Source of the DNA: Streptomyces sp. DHE7-1
Lineage (GTDB): Bacteria > Actinomycetota > Actinomycetes > Streptomycetales > Streptomycetaceae
NCBI GenBank assembly: GCA_016432725.1
Contig: JACJDG010000003.1
Coordinates: 1,550,001-1,614,000, forward strand
Reading direction: 5' to 3'
DNA: 64,000 nucleotides
Shown here: one piece after another, positions 19,776 through 28,988 of the stretch
How positions within the stretch are numbered: position 1 is the stretch's first letter
Layout: each line of letters opens with the position of its first letter
Position numbers and translations under genes: made by a program
Notes under the pieces: generated by a model
Database searches by the model: none
Told to the model about the DNA's origin: nothing
What the model saw: the letters and a program-made list of their open reading frames with translations, nothing else

Positions 19776-20348
19776 CTAGCGCGCCCGGTCCTGCACGGCC
19801 TCGATGTGCTCGGCGACCGCCACCACGATCACCCGGGTGTCCGGGACCGTCGCGCGCCAGCGGTGGCGGACACCGCCGGTCAGATACAGGGTGTCGCCGC
19901 GGCCCAGACGGTAGGCGCGGCCCTCGGCCTCGATCTCGACGGCGCCGTCGGCGACGTACATCAGCTCGTCGTTGCGGTGCTGGAACTCGCGTCCCGCCTC
20001 GTGGTCACCGGTGAACTCCGAGGCGTGCAACTGGTGGTGCCCGCGCACCAGGGAGCGGGTGCGGGGCAGGCAGTCCGACTCGGTGACGGGCTCGGCCCGT
20101 ACGACGTCCACGCTGGCCGCCGGGTCGGCGGCGGCGAGGAGTTCCACCGCGGTGGTGCGCAGGGCGTCGGCCAGCTTCTCCAGGGAGCCGCGGCTGGGGC
20201 GGGCCTTGTCGTTCTCGACCTGGCTGAGGAAGGGCACCGAGAGTCCGGTGCGCTCGGCCACGACGGCGAGAGTGAGCTCGAGCGCGCGACGGCGCCGCCG
20301 CACGGCCGCGCCCACCCGCACGGGCTGCTGCTCTTTGTGGTCGCCCAT
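19776..20348 (-). CDS. XRE-cupin transcriptional regulator
   Basis: The 190-residue protein has an N-terminal helix-turn-helix (LTLAVVAERTGLSVPFLSQVEN) and a C-terminal cupin barrel. The cupin motif is spread over HRNDELMYVADGAVEIEAEG and the LTGGVRHRWRAT region. This class senses a small ligand and controls catabolic or stress genes. I use the ATG at 20348 rather than the one at 20369 because GGAGGGAGCCGGAG lies directly before it. It sits 5 bases upstream of the BtuF-like gene, probably in one operon. Confidence 0.85.
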   Translation of the reverse strand: MGDHKEQQPVRVGAAVRRRRRALELTLAVVAERTGLSVPFLSQVENDKARPSRGSLEKLADALRTTAVELLAAADPAASVDVVRAEPVTESDCLPRTRSLVRGHHQLHASEFTGDHEAGREFQHRNDELMYVADGAVEIEAEGRAYRLGRGDTLYLTGGVRHRWRATVPDTRVIVVAVAEHIEAVQDRAR

Positions 20349-20762
20349 CGCTCCGGCTCCCTCCTTCACTCGTCGTGCCGCCGTCCGGTCGCCCGTCGCC
20401 GGGCGGTCCCCCGAAGAGTTGTCTGCACCCTACGCATGTTCGGCAAACCGTTTCACGCGCCTGTCACATCCCCGACACGCCGGTGGGCCCGCACCCCCAC
20501 GGTTCACGCCAGTGCGACGGCTCGCGGTACGGGACGGGTCTCCCTTGTTCCAAGGCCCGGACGGCCCCCGATGTTCCGCCGGAGCGATGCCGATGACCCT
20601 CCGTGGTTGGCCGGATCCTTACCGTGGATGGTCCCGGGGGCGCCGGGCGGGCCAACGGGCCGTGCCGGGGCCCGGGGGAAGCCGCGAGGGGTGGGCGCCG
20701 CGGACACGTGCGTGGACGTGTCGGCGGCGCCCACCCCTCGGGCGGCGACCGGGACGGTCAGG
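20349..20762. other. 414-bp intergenic region: XRE-cupin promoter plus transporter terminator
   Basis: No gene is convincing here; the open frames have no family features. The left part should hold the promoter of the minus-strand cupin regulator. The right part holds the terminator hairpin of the betaine transporter, listed separately. Confidence 0.6.
20681..20746 (-). terminator. Long hairpin terminator after the betaine/proline transporter
   Basis: The inner arms GGGGTGGGCGCCGC and GCGGCGCCCACCCC pair exactly, with further pairing above (GGACACGT with ACGTGTC) and below. It lies 17 bases past the transporter stop codon. Confidence 0.75.
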
Positions 20763-22574
20763 TCATCCGGCCGCCTGGCTCTCGTGGCCCTTGCGGTCGA
20801 TCGGCGCCCACTTGTCGGCCTGGCCCGGGTGCTGCTTCAGCCAGGTGCGGACGGCGTCCTGCTCCTTGCCCTTGCCGGCCTTCTGGATCTGCGCCTCCAG
20901 GCCGGTGAGCTGCTTCTCGGTCATCGAGAAGTCCTTGAGCCAGGCGCCGACCTCGGGGTTGTCGTCGGCGAAGCCCTTGCGGGCGAGGGTGTGCACCCCG
21001 TCGCCCTTGCCCCAGGCGCCCGCGGGGTCCTTCAGCTTCTTCAGGTCGTAGTCGCTGTACGCCCAGTGCGGCGACCACAGGGTGACGACGACCGGCTGCT
21101 TCTTGGCGTAGGCGCGCTTGAGCTCGGCGAGCATGGCGGGCGTGGAGCCGTCGACGACCTGATACTTGTCCTGCAGGCCGTAGCTCTTGAGGACCTTGTC
21201 CTTGAGCAGGCCCATCATGCCGGCGCTGGGCTCGATGCCGACGATCTTGCCGTCGAACTCGGAGGCGTGGTCCTTCAGGTCCGCCAGGGAGTTCACGTCC
21301 TTCACGTAGGACGGGACGCTCAGCTCCAGGGAGGTGGGGCCGTACCACTTGCCGAGGTCGTCCAGCTTGTCGCCGTACTTCTTCCAGTACTCGGCGTGCG
21401 TGGTGGGCAGCCAGGAGTCGGTCTCGAAGTCGAGCTGGCCGGTGGCGAGGCCGGTGTAGAGCGGGCCGGCCGCGTACTGGGTGGTTTTCACCTTGAAGCC
21501 GCGCCGCTCCAGCAGCTCCTTCCACAGGAACGTGGAGGCGATGCCCTCGTCCCAGGGGATGTAGCCGATGTTGATCTCCTTGCCCCGGCCGACGTCGGTG
21601 CCGGAGGCCTCGGAGGTGCCGGAGGAGCCGAAGATGCCCAGACCACCCGCGACGAGCGCGAGGGCGACGACACCGGCGACGGCGACCACCGGGCGCGGAC
21701 GGTACGACCAGGTCGTCGTCCGGGTCTTGGCGGCGGCCCTGCGGCCGAGCGGGGAGAGCTGGGTGCCGAGGGCGCCGGTGACCCGGTCCAGGTAGATGGC
21801 GAGGACGACGATGCCGACGCCCGCCTCGAAGCCGTAGCCGATGTCGAGCTGGCCGATGGCCTCGTTGACCGCGCCGCCGAGTCCGCCGGTGCCGACCATG
21901 CCGGCGATGACGACCATGGACAGGCCCAGCATGATCACCTGGTTGACGCCGGCCATGATGGTCGGCAGGGCCAGCGGGAGCTGCACGCGCCACAGGGTGT
22001 CGCGGGGCGTGGTGCCGAACGCCTCGGCGGCCTCGACCAGTTCGGCGTCGACCTGCCGGATGCCCAGCTCGGTCATGCGGACGCCGGGGGCGAGGGCGAA
22101 GATCAGGGTGGCGACGACACCCGCGGCGGTGCCGAGGCCGAAGAAGAGCATCGCGGGGATCAGCAGGACCATCGACGGCATCGTCTGGAGCAGGTCCAGG
22201 ACGGGCCGGACGGCCGCGCTGACCGTCTTGGAGCGGGCGGCCCAGATGCCCAGCGGGATGGAGATGACCAGGGCGATCACCGTGGCCACCAGGACGAGGG
22301 CCAGCGTGGACATCGCCCGGTCCCACAGGTCCAGCGAGTCGACGAGCGCGAACCCGGCGAAGGCGAGGACACCGCCGAGCAGGCCGCGCAGCCACCAGGC
22401 GATCACGCCGAGGATGCCGGCCATGAGCAGCGGCTCGGGAGCGGCGAGGACGGCGTCGATGCCGTCGTACATGCCCTCCATGACCGCGCGGATCGCGTCG
22501 AAGAGCCAGGACAGGTGGTCGACGAGCCAGTTGACGCCGGAGTCGACCCAGTCACCGAGAGGGATTCTAGGCAC
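20763..22574 (-). CDS. Glycine betaine/proline ABC transporter, permease fused to substrate-binding domain
   Basis: The 603-residue protein begins with a ProW-type permease of roughly 290 residues; VDAELVEAAEAFGTTPRDTL is the cytoplasmic loop that meets the ATPase. A further membrane helix follows (VVAVAGVVALALVAGGLGIFG), then an OpuAC-type binding domain from EINIGYIPWDEGIAST to the end. That domain keeps aromatic segments suited to quaternary amines (DFETDSWLPTTHAEYW, LWSPHWAYSDYDL). The fusion tethers the receptor to the pore, as in OpuA systems. The GTG start overlaps the ATPase stop by 8 bases. Import of compatible solutes under osmotic stress is the expected role. Confidence 0.92.
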   Translation of the reverse strand: MPRIPLGDWVDSGVNWLVDHLSWLFDAIRAVMEGMYDGIDAVLAAPEPLLMAGILGVIAWWLRGLLGGVLAFAGFALVDSLDLWDRAMSTLALVLVATVIALVISIPLGIWAARSKTVSAAVRPVLDLLQTMPSMVLLIPAMLFFGLGTAAGVVATLIFALAPGVRMTELGIRQVDAELVEAAEAFGTTPRDTLWRVQLPLALPTIMAGVNQVIMLGLSMVVIAGMVGTGGLGGAVNEAIGQLDIGYGFEAGVGIVVLAIYLDRVTGALGTQLSPLGRRAAAKTRTTTWSYRPRPVVAVAGVVALALVAGGLGIFGSSGTSEASGTDVGRGKEINIGYIPWDEGIASTFLWKELLERRGFKVKTTQYAAGPLYTGLATGQLDFETDSWLPTTHAEYWKKYGDKLDDLGKWYGPTSLELSVPSYVKDVNSLADLKDHASEFDGKIVGIEPSAGMMGLLKDKVLKSYGLQDKYQVVDGSTPAMLAELKRAYAKKQPVVVTLWSPHWAYSDYDLKKLKDPAGAWGKGDGVHTLARKGFADDNPEVGAWLKDFSMTEKQLTGLEAQIQKAGKGKEQDAVRTWLKQHPGQADKWAPIDRKGHESQAAG

Positions 22575-23646
22575 GGGCGATCACCTTTCCGCCGTTGTCG
22601 TTGTCGCAGGCGGTGGGGTCGCCCTGTTCGTCGCCGAGGAGGCCGAGCAGACGCTGCCGCGGCACGACGCCGACGAGCTCGCGGCCGGCGTCCAGGACGG
22701 CGACGGGGTGGCTGAGCCGGGCGCTGATCGCGCACAGCTCGGTGAAGGGCGTGCCGGGGGCGGCCGTCTCGCAGCCGCAGTCGGCCTCGTCGCCGCGGAC
22801 GTCGGTGTCCATCACCGCGGCGGCGGTCAGCACCCGGGAGCGGTCGACGTCCTTGATGAAGGAGGCGACGTAGTCGTCCGCCGGGCGCAGCAGAATGTCC
22901 TCGGCGGTGCCGGTCTGGACGATCCGGCCGTCGCGCATGACGGCGACGCGGTCGCCGAGGCGCATCGCCTCGTTGAGGTCGTGGGTGATGAAGACGATGG
23001 TCTTCTTCAGGGTCTTCTGCAGCTCCAGGAGCTGGTCCTGCATGTCCCGGCGGATCAGCGGGTCCAGGGCGCTGAAGGACTCGTCCATCAGCAGCAGGTC
23101 AGCGTCGGTGGCCAGAGCGCGGGCGAGGCCGACGCGCTGCTGCATGCCTCCGGACAGCTCGTCGGGCCAGGAGTCCTCCCAGCCGGCCAGACCGCACAGG
23201 GCGAGCGCCTCGTCGGCGCGGCGTTCGCGCTCGGCGCGGGGCACGCCCTGCACGGACAGGCCGTAAGCGGCGTTGTCGCGGACGCTGCGGTGCGGGAAGA
23301 GCGCGAAGTGCTGGAAGACCATGCTGATCTTCTTGGAGCGCAGTTCGCGCAGCTCACGGTCGCCGAGCCCGGTCAGGTCCCTGCCGTCGAAGCGGACGCG
23401 GCCGGCGGTCGGCTCGAGCAGGCCGTTGAGCATCCGCAGCAGGGTGGACTTGCCGGACCCCGACAGCCCCATGACGACGAATATCTCGCCCGCCTCGACC
23501 TGGAAGGAAGCGTCGATCACGGCGGCGGTGAGGCCGTCGGCGCGCAGTTCCTCCCGGTCGGTGCCCTCGCGCAGCTTCTCCACTGCCTGGTCCGGTCGTC
23601 TGCCGAACACCTTGAACAGGTGCTCGGCCTCAAGCCTTGGTTGCAC
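22567..23646 (-). CDS. proV: Glycine betaine/proline ABC transporter ATPase
   Basis: The 359-residue protein has Walker A GLSGSGKST, signature DELSGGMQQRVGLARAL and Walker B LLLMDESFSALDP. The ITHDLNEAMRLGDR switch region is followed by a C-terminal CBS-like regulatory region ending in a cysteine- and acid-rich stretch (EADCGCETA). In ProV/OpuAA the CBS domains sense ionic strength. I start at GTG 23646 (QPRLEAEHLFKVFG) behind GAGAGG; the longer form from 23709 lacks a ribosome-binding site. It is the first gene of the operon. Confidence 0.92.
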   Translation of the reverse strand: MQPRLEAEHLFKVFGRRPDQAVEKLREGTDREELRADGLTAAVIDASFQVEAGEIFVVMGLSGSGKSTLLRMLNGLLEPTAGRVRFDGRDLTGLGDRELRELRSKKISMVFQHFALFPHRSVRDNAAYGLSVQGVPRAERERRADEALALCGLAGWEDSWPDELSGGMQQRVGLARALATDADLLLMDESFSALDPLIRRDMQDQLLELQKTLKKTIVFITHDLNEAMRLGDRVAVMRDGRIVQTGTAEDILLRPADDYVASFIKDVDRSRVLTAAAVMDTDVRGDEADCGCETAAPGTPFTELCAISARLSHPVAVLDAGRELVGVVPRQRLLGLLGDEQGDPTACDNDNGGKVIARA

Positions 23647-23769
23647 GCGTGCCTCTCGTCTCGGCCGTACATGACAGAAGCCGCGCCTCCCCAGATCCCG
23701 ATTGGTCAAACTTTTAAGTGTCTTACGTCACATCGGGGCCGTGTCAGTGGCGTACGGCATGATGCGAGC

Positions 23770-24690
23770 GTGACCGGACGACTCATGCTCCTCGACACCG
23801 CCTCGCTCTACTTCCGCGCCTACTTCGGCGTGCCGGACTCCGTGCGGGCGCCGGACGGCACCCCGGTGAACGCGGTGCGCGGACTGCTGGACTTCATCGA
23901 CCGGCTGGTGAAGGACCACCGGCCACAGCGGCTGGTGGCCTGCATGGACGCCGACTGGCGGCCGCAGTGGCGGGTGGACCTGATCCCGACGTACAAGGCG
24001 CACCGCGTCGCCGCGGAGCACGAGGGCGCGCCGGACGAGGAGGAGGTGCCGGACACGCTCTCCCCGCAGGTGCCGGTCATCGAGGCGGTGCTGGACGCCA
24101 TCGGCATCGCCCGGGTGGGCGTCGCGGGGTACGAGGCGGACGACGTGATCGGCACGTTCACCGCGCGGGCCGGCGGCTCCGTGGACATCGTCACCGGCGA
24201 CCGCGACCTCTACCAGCTCGTCGACGACGAGCGCGGCGTGCGGGTGCTGTATCCCCTGAAGGGCGTCGGCACCCTGCAGCTCACCGACGAGGCGGTGCTG
24301 CGCGAGAAGTATGGGGTCGACGGGCGCGGGTACGCGGATCTGGCGCTGCTGCGCGGCGACCCGAGCGACGGCCTGCCGGGCGTGCCCGGGATCGGTGAGA
24401 AGACGGCCGCCAAGCTGCTCGCCGAGTTCGGCGACCTGGCGGGCATCATGGCGGCGGTCGACGACCCGCGGGCGAAGCTCACGCCGTCGCAGCGCAAGCG
24501 GCTGACCGAGGCCCGGCCGTACGTCGCCGTCGCGCCCAAGGTGGTGCGGGTCGCCGGCGACGTCCCGCTGCCGGACGTCGACACCGCCCTGCCGCGCACC
24601 CCGCGCGACCCGGCGGGACTGGAGGCACTGGCGGCACGCTGGGGACTGGGCGGCTCCCTGGGACGACTGCTGACGACGCTCGGTACGTGA
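23770..24690 (+). CDS. 5'-3' exonuclease (FEN/PolA N-terminal-like)
   Basis: The protein has 306 residues. The N-terminal LMLLDTASLYFRAYFG and VACMDADWRPQWR, the clustered acidic residues in YEADDVIG and IVTGDRDLYQLVDD, and the helix-hairpin-helix GVPGIGEKTAAKLL are the flap endonuclease elements. It corresponds to the nuclease domain of DNA polymerase I as a stand-alone protein, common in actinobacteria. It would trim flaps or RNA primers. The GTG at 23770 is chosen because conservation begins six codons later. Confidence 0.9.
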   Translation: MTGRLMLLDTASLYFRAYFGVPDSVRAPDGTPVNAVRGLLDFIDRLVKDHRPQRLVACMDADWRPQWRVDLIPTYKAHRVAAEHEGAPDEEEVPDTLSPQVPVIEAVLDAIGIARVGVAGYEADDVIGTFTARAGGSVDIVTGDRDLYQLVDDERGVRVLYPLKGVGTLQLTDEAVLREKYGVDGRGYADLALLRGDPSDGLPGVPGIGEKTAAKLLAEFGDLAGIMAAVDDPRAKLTPSQRKRLTEARPYVAVAPKVVRVAGDVPLPDVDTALPRTPRDPAGLEALAARWGLGGSLGRLLTTLGT

Positions 24691-24692
24691 TG

Positions 24693-24711
24693 CTAACTTA
24701 GGTAAACCTAA
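24693..24711. promoter_or_regulatory. Iron box (DmdR/IdeR-type operator)
   Basis: CTAACTTAGGTAAACCTAA matches the DtxR-family consensus at about 14 of 19 positions. It lies 22 bases before the siderophore-interacting protein start, where iron-loaded DmdR would block transcription. Confidence 0.8.
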
Positions 24712-24732
24712 CCAATGCAGCAGGAGGCCGTG

Positions 24733-25580
24733 ATGGCAGAGCGTCCGGGACGAAAGCCGCGCAAGCCCTATACCGCCCAGGTGGTGCGGACCGAGCGGCT
24801 GACCCCGCACATGCAGCGCGTGGTGCTCGGCGGCGAGGGTCTCGCCGATTTCGCCGCGGACACCTGCACCGACCACTACGTGAAGCTGCTGTTCGGCCCC
24901 GCGGGCGTCACCTATCCCGAGCCCTTCGACCTGGAGCGCGTCCGGGCCGAGTTCCCGCGTGAGCAGTGGCCGGTGACCCGGACGTACACCGTGCGCGCCT
25001 GGGATCCCGAGCACCGTGAGCTGACGCTGGACTTCGTGATCCACGGCGACGAGGGCCTGGCCGGGCCCTGGGCCACGCGGGCGCGCCCGGGTGACACCCT
25101 GCGCTTCACCGGGCCCGGCGGCGCCTACGCCCCGACCCGGGTGCCGACTGGCATCTGCTCGCCGGTGACGAGAGCGCGCTGCCCGCGATCGCCCGCGCCC
25201 TGGAGACGCTGCCGGCCGGCGCCCCGGCGCAAGCCTTCGTGGAGGTGGCGGGCCCGGAGGAGGAGCAGAAGATCGACTCCGAGGTGGAGGTCGTCTGGCT
25301 GCACCGCGGGAACCGGCCGGTGGGCCAGGCCCTGATCGAGGCCGTGCGGGCGCTGGAGTTCCCCGAGGGCCGGCCGCACGCCTTCGTGCACGGCGAGGCG
25401 GCGTTCGTGAAGGAACTGCGCCGGATGCTCCGCGTCGAGCTCCAGATCCCCCGTGAGGACCTGTCGGTCTCCGGCTACTGGCGCCTGGGCCACAACGAGG
25501 ACGGCTGGCAGGCCTCCAAGCGGGAGTGGAACGCCCGCATCGAGGCCGAGCAGGAGACCGGCGACGCCGCGGCCGCCTGA
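24733..25580 (+). CDS. Siderophore-interacting protein / ferric-siderophore reductase (one apparent frameshift)
   Basis: The N-terminal FAD domain carries the flavin-binding RTYTVRAWD motif, followed by DFVIHGDEGLAGPWA. The NAD-binding part continues in another frame as DWHLLAGDESALPAIAR to HAFVHGEAAFVKELR, ending SGYWRLGHNEDGW. One G missing near 25133 (CCGGACC read as CCGACC) explains the break and restores 283 codons. ViuB/YqjH-type proteins reduce ferric siderophores to release iron. AGGAGG lies seven bases before the ATG at 24733, and the iron box predicts derepression in iron starvation. Confidence 0.88.
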
Positions 25581-25674
25581 CCCCGGCGCCCGCACGGCGA
25601 CCGGCCCCCGTCACCACCTCCCCGCACGCGGCCGGAGGGACGCGGCCTTCCGCCGCGCTCGTACGCTTGACCTC

Positions 25675-26627
25675 GTGAGACGCCGTACCCCGCCCCGCCC
25701 GCCCCGCTCCCCCAGCGCCACGGCGTCGACCCGGTGCGGGTGCGGCTGCCGCACGACGGCGCGTGGGCGACCGTGCGGGAGCATCTCGTGGCACGGCTGA
25801 CGGGCGCCGGACCCGGAACCGTCGAGGCCATGTTCGACGCGGGACTCTTCGTCGGCGCCGACGGACGGGCCGTCGAGCCGGAGGCGCCCTACCGGCCGGG
25901 GATGTTCGTGTGGTTCCACCGGGAGCTGCCCGCCGAGGTGCCGGTGCCCTTCCCGCTGCAGGTGGTGCACCGGGACGAGCACATCGTCGTGGCCGACAAA
26001 CCGCACTTCCTCGCGACGACCCCGCGCGGCTCGCACGTCACCCAGACCGTGCTGGCCCGGCTCCGCGACGAGCTGGGCCTTCCGGCGCTGAGCGCCGCGC
26101 ACCGGCTGGACCGGCTCACCGCCGGCCTGGTGCTGTTCACGGTGCGGCCCGAGGAGCGCGGCGCCTACCAGACGCTGTTCCGGGACCGGCTGGTGCGCAA
26201 GGAGTACGAGGCCGTGGCACCGTACGATCCCGACCTCGCCCTGCCCCGCACGGTGCGCAGCCGGATCGTGAAGGAGCGCGGGGTGCAGGCCGCGCGGGAG
26301 GTCGAGGGCGAGCCGAACGCGGTGACCCGGGTCGAGCTGACCGGGCACCGGGACGGTCTGGGCCGCTACCGGCTCCTGCCGGAGACGGGGCAGACCCACC
26401 AGCTCCGGGTGCATCTGAACGCGCTGGGCGTCCCCATCCTCGGCGACCCGCTGTACCCGGAGGTGACCGGCCCCGTCCCGTCCGGTGACTTCCGGCGCCC
26501 CCTGCAACTGCTGGCCCGGAGGCTGGAGTTCACCGACCCGGTGACCGGGGAGCGGCACACCTTCGTCAGTGGGCGGACCCTGCGGGCCTGGTCCTGCCCG
26601 GCCGGGTGGGCCGGGCAGGAGCCCTAG
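25675..26627 (+). CDS. RluA-family pseudouridine synthase (one apparent frameshift at the N-terminus)
   Basis: The catalytic block is AAHRLDRLTAGLVLFTV, with the essential Asp in HRLDR, followed by LPETGQTHQLRVHLNALG. Both are diagnostic of RluA-type synthases, which isomerise uridines in 23S rRNA or tRNA. The body frame has only a weak GTG start at 25734. A GTG at 25675 opens RRRTPPRPP in another frame, and one missing C near 25695 would lead into PLPQRHGVDPVRVRLP, giving 318 codons. Its TAG stop is the first three bases of the second 177-bp repeat. Confidence 0.85.
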
Positions 26628-26801
26628 GGCCTGTCTGACAATTCGCGTCGTCGCCCGAAGGGCGGCCGCGCGGCGTCAGGTGCGTGCTCTCGGCGGGCCG
26701 GCTCCAGGGCCGCGTACTGGACGTACTCGGGTCTGGGGCCGGTGCGGCGAGAGTGCGTGCATGGCGTCGCGCGGCAGGCGGGAATTGTCAGACAGGCCCT
26801 A
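26625..26801. mobile_element. 177-bp palindromic repeat element, copy 2 (MITE-like)
   Basis: This is the same element as at 16805-16981, in the same orientation. Its terminal inverted repeats are perfect: TAGGGCCTGTCTGACAATT at the left and its complement at the right. It lies between the convergent pseudouridine synthase and conservon P450 genes, and its first bases are the TAG stop of the former. It is non-coding and can fold end to end. Confidence 0.82.
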
Positions 26802-26836
26802 GCGGTCCCGCTCACGCCCCGCGGGGCGCGCCTCGC

Positions 26837-28326
26837 TCACTCCCCGCGCCACCAGCGCAGCAGCCGCTGCCACATGTTCTCGCGCCGGGCCGGCTGCGGC
26901 GCCGCGGGGACGGCAGGAGCGGCGTGGACGGGCGCGGGAACCGGCGGCCGGGGTGCGGCGGCGGCAGCCGGCTCGCCGTAGGCGGTGGCGGCGGGCGGGG
27001 CGGAGCGCTGCGGCGGCACGGTCGACGGGCCGGGCGGCAGGCTCACGTCCTGCTGGGCCTTGGGCTCGAAGCGCACCGGCAGCGACACCAGGTGCCGGGA
27101 GGCGATCGACGAGCGCCAGCGCAGCTCCTCCTCGGCGCAGTCGAGCTGGACGTCGGGCAGCCGCATCAGCAGCGCGTCCACACCGACGTCGGCGATGGCC
27201 CGGCCGATGTCCTGGCCGGGACACTCGTGCGGGCCGCCGCCGAACGCCAGGTGGGACCGGTTGCCCTGCATGCCGGCGGACAGGTCCGGGCGCACCCGGG
27301 GGTCGACGTTGCCCGGGGCGGGCGCGAAGAGCAGTCCGTCGCCCCGGCGGATGCGCCGCCCGCCCAGTTCGGTGTCCTGTTTGGCGAAGTAGCCGAGGAC
27401 GGTGCTGAACGGCGGTTCGTCCCACAGCGACTGCTCGATGGCCTCCGGCACCGTCATCTGGCCGCCGTTGAGCTGGGCGCGGAAGCCCGGCTCGGTCAGC
27501 ACCATGCGCAGCGCGTTGGAGAGGAGGTTGACCGTGGCCTCGTAGGCGGCGAACAGGACGAGCCGCAGGTGCTCGCGGACCTCGTCGTCGGTGAGTCCCG
27601 CCGGGTGGGTGATGAGGTGGCTGGTGAAGTCGTCCTCGGGGCGCGCCCGGCGGCGGGTGGTGAGCCGGCCGAGCGCCTCCATCACGTAGGCGTGGCTCTG
27701 GATGGCGGTCTCGGTGCCCTTGAGCGCGTCGCGGGCGGCCTGCACCAGCCGGTCGCCGTACTCCTCGGGCATGCCGAGGATCTCGCACATCACGGCCATC
27801 GGCAGGTGCTCGGCGAACTGGGAGACCAGGTCGGCCCGGCCGCGCTCGCAGAAGTCGTTGACCAGGGCCTGGGTGTAGCGGCCGATGTGACGGCGCAGGC
27901 CGCGGTGGTCGATGGGGGCCATGGCGCCGGTGACCGCCGCGCGCAGCCGCTGGTGCTCGTCGCCCTCGGCGTGCGAGCAGATGGGCTGCCAGGCGATGTG
28001 CGGCATGAGCGGGTGGTCGGGCTTGACCCGGTCCTCCAGCAGCGGGGACCAGACGCGGCTGTCGCGGGTGTACTGGGAGGGGCTGCGCACCATCTGGAGG
28101 TTCTCGGCGTGGCCGAGGACCACCCACATCGGCACGTCGTCGTGCAGCAGGACGGGCGCCACGGCCCCGTGCAGCTCCCGCAGGTGCTCGTAGAGGCCGC
28201 CCAGGTCCTCGGCGTCGGGGCCGTGGATCCGGTGCGCCTCGCCGGGGCCGAGGCCGTGGGCCGGGCAGCCGGGGGCGGGCCGGAGGTGGGTTCGAGGCCG
28301 GTCAGGGACTGGGGTTCAGACGTCAC
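26837..28326 (-). CDS. rarE: Conservon cytochrome P450 (RarE/CYP157-like), K-helix ExxR missing (one apparent frameshift)
   Basis: The heme ligand region is FGGGPHECPGQDIGRA, its cysteine encoded near 27221. In place of the K-helix ExxR motif the protein has EQSLW (27421-27438). From memory, this is the sequence reported for CYP157 enzymes of S. coelicolor, which lack ExxR. A Pro/Ala-rich tail of about 60 residues ends in MWQRLLRWWRGE, an amphipathic tryptophan-arginine segment that could bind membrane. GTG 28326 (TSEPQSLTGLEPTSG) has GGAG upstream; one missing G near 28268 shifts the frame before GCPAHGLGPGEAHRI, and repair gives 497 codons. It is the last gene of the conservon; its substrate is unknown. 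Confidence 0.88.
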
Positions 28327-28367
28327 GGTGCAGCTCCGGAACGGATGGGGTGGGGGTCGGACACGGG

Positions 28368-28988
28368 TCAGCGGAGGGCGCCGGACAGGGCCAGGGAGTG
28401 CAGGAAGCGCATCAGGGTCATCAGCACGTCCTTGCTGGAGGCCCGGCGGCGCACGTCGCAGTCGATGATCGGGATCTCCGGGGCCAGGTCCAGCGCGGTG
28501 CGCAGTTCCTCGATCGGGTAACGGGGCGCGTCCGGGAAGGTGTTGACGGCGACGACGAAGGGCACGCCGCGTTCCTCGAGCCGTCCCATGACGTCGAAGC
28601 TCACTTCCAGGCGCCGGGTGTCGACCAGGACGACCGCGCCGAGGGCGCCTTCGAACAGGCCGTTCCACAGGAACCAGAAGCGCTCCTGGCCGGGGGTGCC
28701 GAAGAGGTAGAGCACCAGCTTGTCGGTGATGCCGATGCGGCCGAAGTCCATCGCCACCGTGGTGGCCGTCTTGGTGTCGGAGCCGTAGTTGTCGTCGACC
28801 CCGATACCGGCCTGGGTCATGGTCTCCTCGGTGGTCAGCGGCCTGATGTCGCTGACCGAGCCGACCATGGTGGTCTTTCCGACGCCGAACCCGCCCACGA
28901 TCACGATCTTCACCGCGGCCTGGGCCGTCTGCGGCAGATGGTCCTCGGTGCGTGGGCCGGGGATGGTGTCAGAGCCGTTGAAGTCCAT
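28368..28988 (-). CDS. rarD: Conservon small GTPase (RarD/CvnD)
   Basis: The 206-residue protein has the P-loop GGFGVGKTTMVGSVSD at about residues 32-47 and the switch motif LFGTPGQERFWFLWNG, where TPGQE replaces the eukaryotic DTAGQE. AVNTFPDAPRYP follows as the base-recognition region. CvnD proteins are Ras-like switches that sit with CvnA, B and C at the membrane and influence aerial growth and antibiotic production. The start overlaps the DUF742 gene by 20 bases, showing tight coupling. Confidence 0.93.
   Translation of the reverse strand: MDFNGSDTIPGPRTEDHLPQTAQAAVKIVIVGGFGVGKTTMVGSVSDIRPLTTEETMTQAGIGVDDNYGSDTKTATTVAMDFGRIGITDKLVLYLFGTPGQERFWFLWNGLFEGALGAVVLVDTRRLEVSFDVMGRLEERGVPFVVAVNTFPDAPRYPIEELRTALDLAPEIPIIDCDVRRRASSKDVLMTLMRFLHSLALSGALR

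Noticed and set aside
19806..22715. 969-codon plus-strand open frame
   Set aside because: It lies opposite the betaine transporter and cupin regulator, which have clear domains and ribosome-binding sites. The antisense product has no recognisable fold.
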